Below, one piece after another: positions 4,251 to 5,916 of a stretch of 5,916 nt of DNA. This stretch comes from Nitrosopumilaceae archaeon. Its GTDB lineage: Archaea > Thermoproteota > Nitrososphaeria > Nitrososphaerales > Nitrosopumilaceae. The notes beneath the pieces are model-generated. The model made no database searches. It saw nothing but the letters and a program-made list of their open reading frames with translations, and was not told the DNA's origin. The stretch is from positions 45,756 through 51,671 of the forward strand of contig DUJB01000076.1 in assembly GCA_013330055.1 (NCBI GenBank), given 5' to 3'. Numbering within the stretch: the stretch's first letter is position 1; the number at the start of each line of letters is the position of its first letter. Made by a program: the position numbers and the translations under genes.

Positions 4251-4783
4251 TACTCTTTCTCCTTTTTGGCTGATTTTGCCGCTTTTGTTTGTTTTGTTTC
4301 TTTTGTAGAGGATTTTGGTTTTACTTTTGTAGTTTCTTTTGTTGGTTTTACTTTAGCGGGCTCCACCGTTTTTACAGGTTTTTCTTGTGGCTTTTCCTTT
4401 GGTGTCTCTACAGCTTTTTCTTTTGACAATTTTGTCTTTTGTTTTTCTAATTTATTTTGACGCCATTTATCATTAAGATTCAAACCAGTTATCATTACAT
4501 TTGATGTATGTATGTAAATGTCAACATTACCTCCCTTCAATTTTTCACGTTTTATTCCTTCGACTGCTACACTGTTTTTTTTAGTTGATGTTTTGGTTAC
4601 TTTGCCATCTATTCCCTTGAATTCACCACGCAAAACTCGTATAGTGTCCCCTTCAATCACCCGTGCACTACGTCTTCCATATTTTTTTCGTAGTTCTTTT
4701 GAAAGTGTTGCACCGAGTTGTTTGCTTCGGGTGTGATGTGCCGCTTGAAATATCTGTCGATTTCTAACTATTGTTGGTTTCAT
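4250..4783 (-). CDS. rpl24: Large subunit ribosomal protein L24 (uL24) with lysine-rich C-terminal tail, 177 aa
   Basis: The core, residues about 1-110, is a normal archaeal L24. It has IFQAAHHTRSKQLGATLSKELRKKYGRRSARV, then a KOW motif at about 43-70 (EGDTIRVLRGEFKGIDGKV), then GGNVDIYIHTSNVMITGLNL. L24 starts 50S assembly by binding 23S rRNA. Archaeal homologues are usually about 120 residues; here about 60 more follow, with 23 lysines among residues 111-177, many Glu, Thr and Pro, and internal similarity (KVKPTKET, KVKPKSSTKET). The tail should be disordered and may bind rRNA. I chose ATG 4783 because the conserved core begins there. A longer reading from a TTG/CTG-type start at 4804 would add MHLWWYE, which is only rpl14 sequence in another frame. 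The gap to the rpl14 stop is 1 nt. Confidence 0.95.
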   Translation of the reverse strand: MKPTIVRNRQIFQAAHHTRSKQLGATLSKELRKKYGRRSARVIEGDTIRVLRGEFKGIDGKVTKTSTKKNSVAVEGIKREKLKGGNVDIYIHTSNVMITGLNLNDKWRQNKLEKQKTKLSKEKAVETPKEKPQEKPVKTVEPAKVKPTKETTKVKPKSSTKETKQTKAAKSAKKEKE

Positions 4784-4784
4784 T

Positions 4785-5222
4785 TCATACCACCATAGAT
4801 GCAAGATTTGCTATTCTTGGCCATTTTTCTGAAGCTTCTGCCGCGACTGGACCTTTGATTTCAGTACCTTTGATTTCACCTTCAGGAGTAACGAGTACCG
4901 CGGCATTGTCTTCAAACGTAACTCTAACTCCATTTAGTCGCTTTATTGCATATTTTTGTCGAACAATAACTGCACCATAGATCTGTTTTCTAAGCTCACC
5001 TGGGCCTTTTTTAACAACTACATTAACAAAATCCCCAACAGCCGCTGATGGATATCTAGCAACTCTAGTCTTGGTCTTTTGTACCATTATTATTTCCAAT
5101 ATTTTTGCGCCAGTATTATCGGCACAAACTACTTGAGCACCAAGTGGCAAGGCTCTTGTGACATATGGTCGAAATTCTTGAACTCCTTTTGCAGAAACTG
5201 CACGGCTCTTTGTTGCTCCCAT
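4785..5222 (-). CDS. rpl14: Large subunit ribosomal protein L14 (uL14), 145 aa
   Basis: L14 lies at the subunit interface of the 50S and contacts 16S rRNA. The sequence has the family core: VVCADNTGAK at 31-40, then GDFVNVVVKKGPGE, VRFEDNA-type VTFEDNAAVLV at 101-111, and the archaeal end GEIKGTEIKGPVAAEASEKWPRIANLAS. The length is slightly above the usual 130-140 residues because of a basic N-terminal leader (MGATKSRAVSAKG). The ATG shares one base with the rps17 stop, and GGAGGT lies 9 nt upstream. No unusual residue was seen. Confidence 0.97.
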   Translation of the reverse strand: MGATKSRAVSAKGVQEFRPYVTRALPLGAQVVCADNTGAKILEIIMVQKTKTRVARYPSAAVGDFVNVVVKKGPGELRKQIYGAVIVRQKYAIKRLNGVRVTFEDNAAVLVTPEGEIKGTEIKGPVAAEASEKWPRIANLASMVV

Positions 5223-5545
5223 TAGGACACAACCTCCAATACTACAAATGAAACACTCTTTGAGATAGGCCTACATTCGGCAGTAAGAACAATATCTCCC
5301 TCTTTTACATCAATGCAAGATGGCTTGTAAGCATGAATCTTGCTTTGACTGCGAGCATATCTTTTGAATTTGGTTATGAATTTTGGAGCTTCTTGTTGAA
5401 CTACAATCATTTTTGGTGCTTTAGAGCTGACTACTTTACCCTCGATTAGTTTACCCCTGACTGATAGTTTTCCATGGAAAGGACAAAGATGATCAGCACA
5501 TTCAGTTGTTGGTGTTTGAACTGGTATTCCTATGTTTCTTGTCAT
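5222..5545 (-). CDS. rps17: Small subunit ribosomal protein S17 (uS17), 107 aa
   Basis: S17 binds 16S rRNA and acts early in 30S assembly. The archaeal form has an N-terminal extension with the conserved CxxxxCPFHG segment, here Cys16, Cys21 and His24, followed by LSVRG and the OB-fold core (GKVVSSKAPKMIVVQQE, then FKRYARSQSKIHAYKPSC). It ends in GDIVLTAECRPISKSVSFVVLEVV, the typical S17 C-terminus. The ATGA overlap with rnp1 and an AGGAGG 6 nt before the ATG favour coupled translation. Confidence 0.96.
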   Translation of the reverse strand: MTRNIGIPVQTPTTECADHLCPFHGKLSVRGKLIEGKVVSSKAPKMIVVQQEAPKFITKFKRYARSQSKIHAYKPSCIDVKEGDIVLTAECRPISKSVSFVVLEVVS

Positions 5546-5808
5546 GCCTTTCCTCCTATTCTTTCGTATGATCTTTTTGATAGCATGTTTCCGTCAAGTG
5601 TGATTTCATCACTGACAAGAGAAAATCTCCAAATTGTGTTATTTTTAGGGAATTTTTTGATTCCCTTTTCTGTATTCAAAACAAACATAGATTTTGTTTC
5701 ATCCACTACTTTGCCTTTACGCCCAACTAATTGCGTGTTAGAAGATTGTGTGATCTCAGTACTGAGTCCAATTAATTCATGTAGTGTTATGTTTCCAGTG
5801 GTAATCAT
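5542..5808 (-). CDS. rnp1: RNase P protein component 1 (Rpp29/Pop4 homologue), 88 aa
   Basis: This subunit binds the RNase P RNA and supports removal of tRNA 5' leaders. Recognition rests on ELIGLSTEITQSSNTQLVGRKGKVVDETKSMF at about 11-42, the Sm-like core of the family, then GIKKFPKNNTIWRF and a final GNMLSKRSYERI, matching the usual G-x-L-x2-R-P/S-x-R-I ending. At 88 residues it is close to the usual archaeal size. The position between rpl29 and rps17 is the common archaeal one. The ATG overlaps the rpl29 stop by 4 nt (ATGA), and its own end overlaps rps17 in the same way. Confidence 0.94.
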   Translation of the reverse strand: MITTGNITLHELIGLSTEITQSSNTQLVGRKGKVVDETKSMFVLNTEKGIKKFPKNNTIWRFSLVSDEITLDGNMLSKRSYERIGGKA

Positions 5809-5915
5809 TGTTTTTTAATCTCTCCCAGTCTTGTTAATATTCTTGCAATGTCTCTTCTTAGGGCACGCACCTTTCCATTTTCTTTTCTCAGTGTTCCTTT
5901 CGATGATTCGACGCG
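5805..5915 (-). CDS. rpl29: Large subunit ribosomal protein L29 (uL29), C-terminal part, cut by the window edge
   Basis: Thirty-six residues are visible, from RVESSKGTLRKENGKVRALR to LTRLGEIKKQ. The basic segment GKVRALRRDIARILTRL is the second helix typical of L29, which sits at the peptide exit tunnel. The N-terminal half lies beyond the window. The stop TGA overlaps the rnp1 ATG by 4 nt. Position before rnp1 agrees with the archaeal order. Confidence 0.92.
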   Translation of the reverse strand, partial: RVESSKGTLRKENGKVRALRRDIARILTRLGEIKKQ

Positions 5916-5916
5916 T

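Noticed and set aside
4270..4450. T-rich tandem repeats as a separate DNA element
   Set aside because: They are the antisense of lysine and threonine codons in the rpl24 tail, so the coding repeat explains them.
4784..4804. Longer rpl24 with seven extra N-terminal residues
   Set aside because: The conserved L24 N-terminus begins at MKPTIVRNR, and the extra residues come from the end of rpl14 read in another frame.
5474..5818. Plus-strand frame of 114 codons across rps17, rnp1 and rpl29
   Set aside because: It is the antisense of three clear ribosomal operon genes and has no promoter or protein-like pattern.
1..5916. CRISPR array, insertion sequence or rRNA gene
   Set aside because: No regularly spaced identical repeats, transposase frame or rRNA-like stretch was found.

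Overview
The window looks like a chromosomal piece of an AT-rich archaeon, most probably an ammonia-oxidising Nitrososphaerota (Thaumarchaeota) of the marine Nitrosopumilus type. The domain call is firm. It rests on archaeal-type ribosomal proteins (S4e, archaeal L24, L14, S17, L5 and a short zinc-ribbon S14), the RNase P protein Rpp29 inside the ribosomal operon, a tRNA with no encoded CCA, and TATA-box promoters placed about 25-27 nt before start codons. The phylum call is an inference from base composition, gene arrangement and the style of the exported proteins.

Region 1 (1-1140, + strand) holds two small genes with N-terminal export signals. Neither has a family I recognise. Both appear to be leaderless: a TATA element lies about 25-27 nt before each ATG. 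Just upstream of each TATA is a 14-bp dyad of the form TTCCA-N4-TGGNA, at almost the same distance from the ATG (51 and 52 nt). A third and better copy lies 96 bp upstream of the second gene's site. A hairpin follows the first gene and a hairpin plus T-run follows the second.

Region 2 (1116-1318) separates convergent genes. It contains a compact G/C-rich stretch with two mutually exclusive pairings and a possible 15-codon ORF.

Region 3 (1319-1837, - strand) carries a two-CxxC zinc-ribbon protein of unknown role, with a TTG start and a perfect GGAGGT ribosome-binding site. It is followed upstream by a tRNA-Asn gene. The 200 nt between them are crowded with palindromes: two related dyads 81 bp apart and a third in the zinc-ribbon leader.

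Region 4 (1884-5916, - strand) is the distal S10/spc-type ribosomal operon, in transcription order rpl29 (cut by the window edge), rnp1/Rpp29, rps17, rpl14, rpl24, rps4e, rpl5, rps14, rps8, rpl6. Genes abut or overlap by 1, 4 or 11 nt, which implies translational coupling. rpl24 has a lysine-rich C-terminal tail, rps14 must start at TTG, and the ribosomal gene run stops after rpl6 where many archaea continue with rpl32e and rpl19e.
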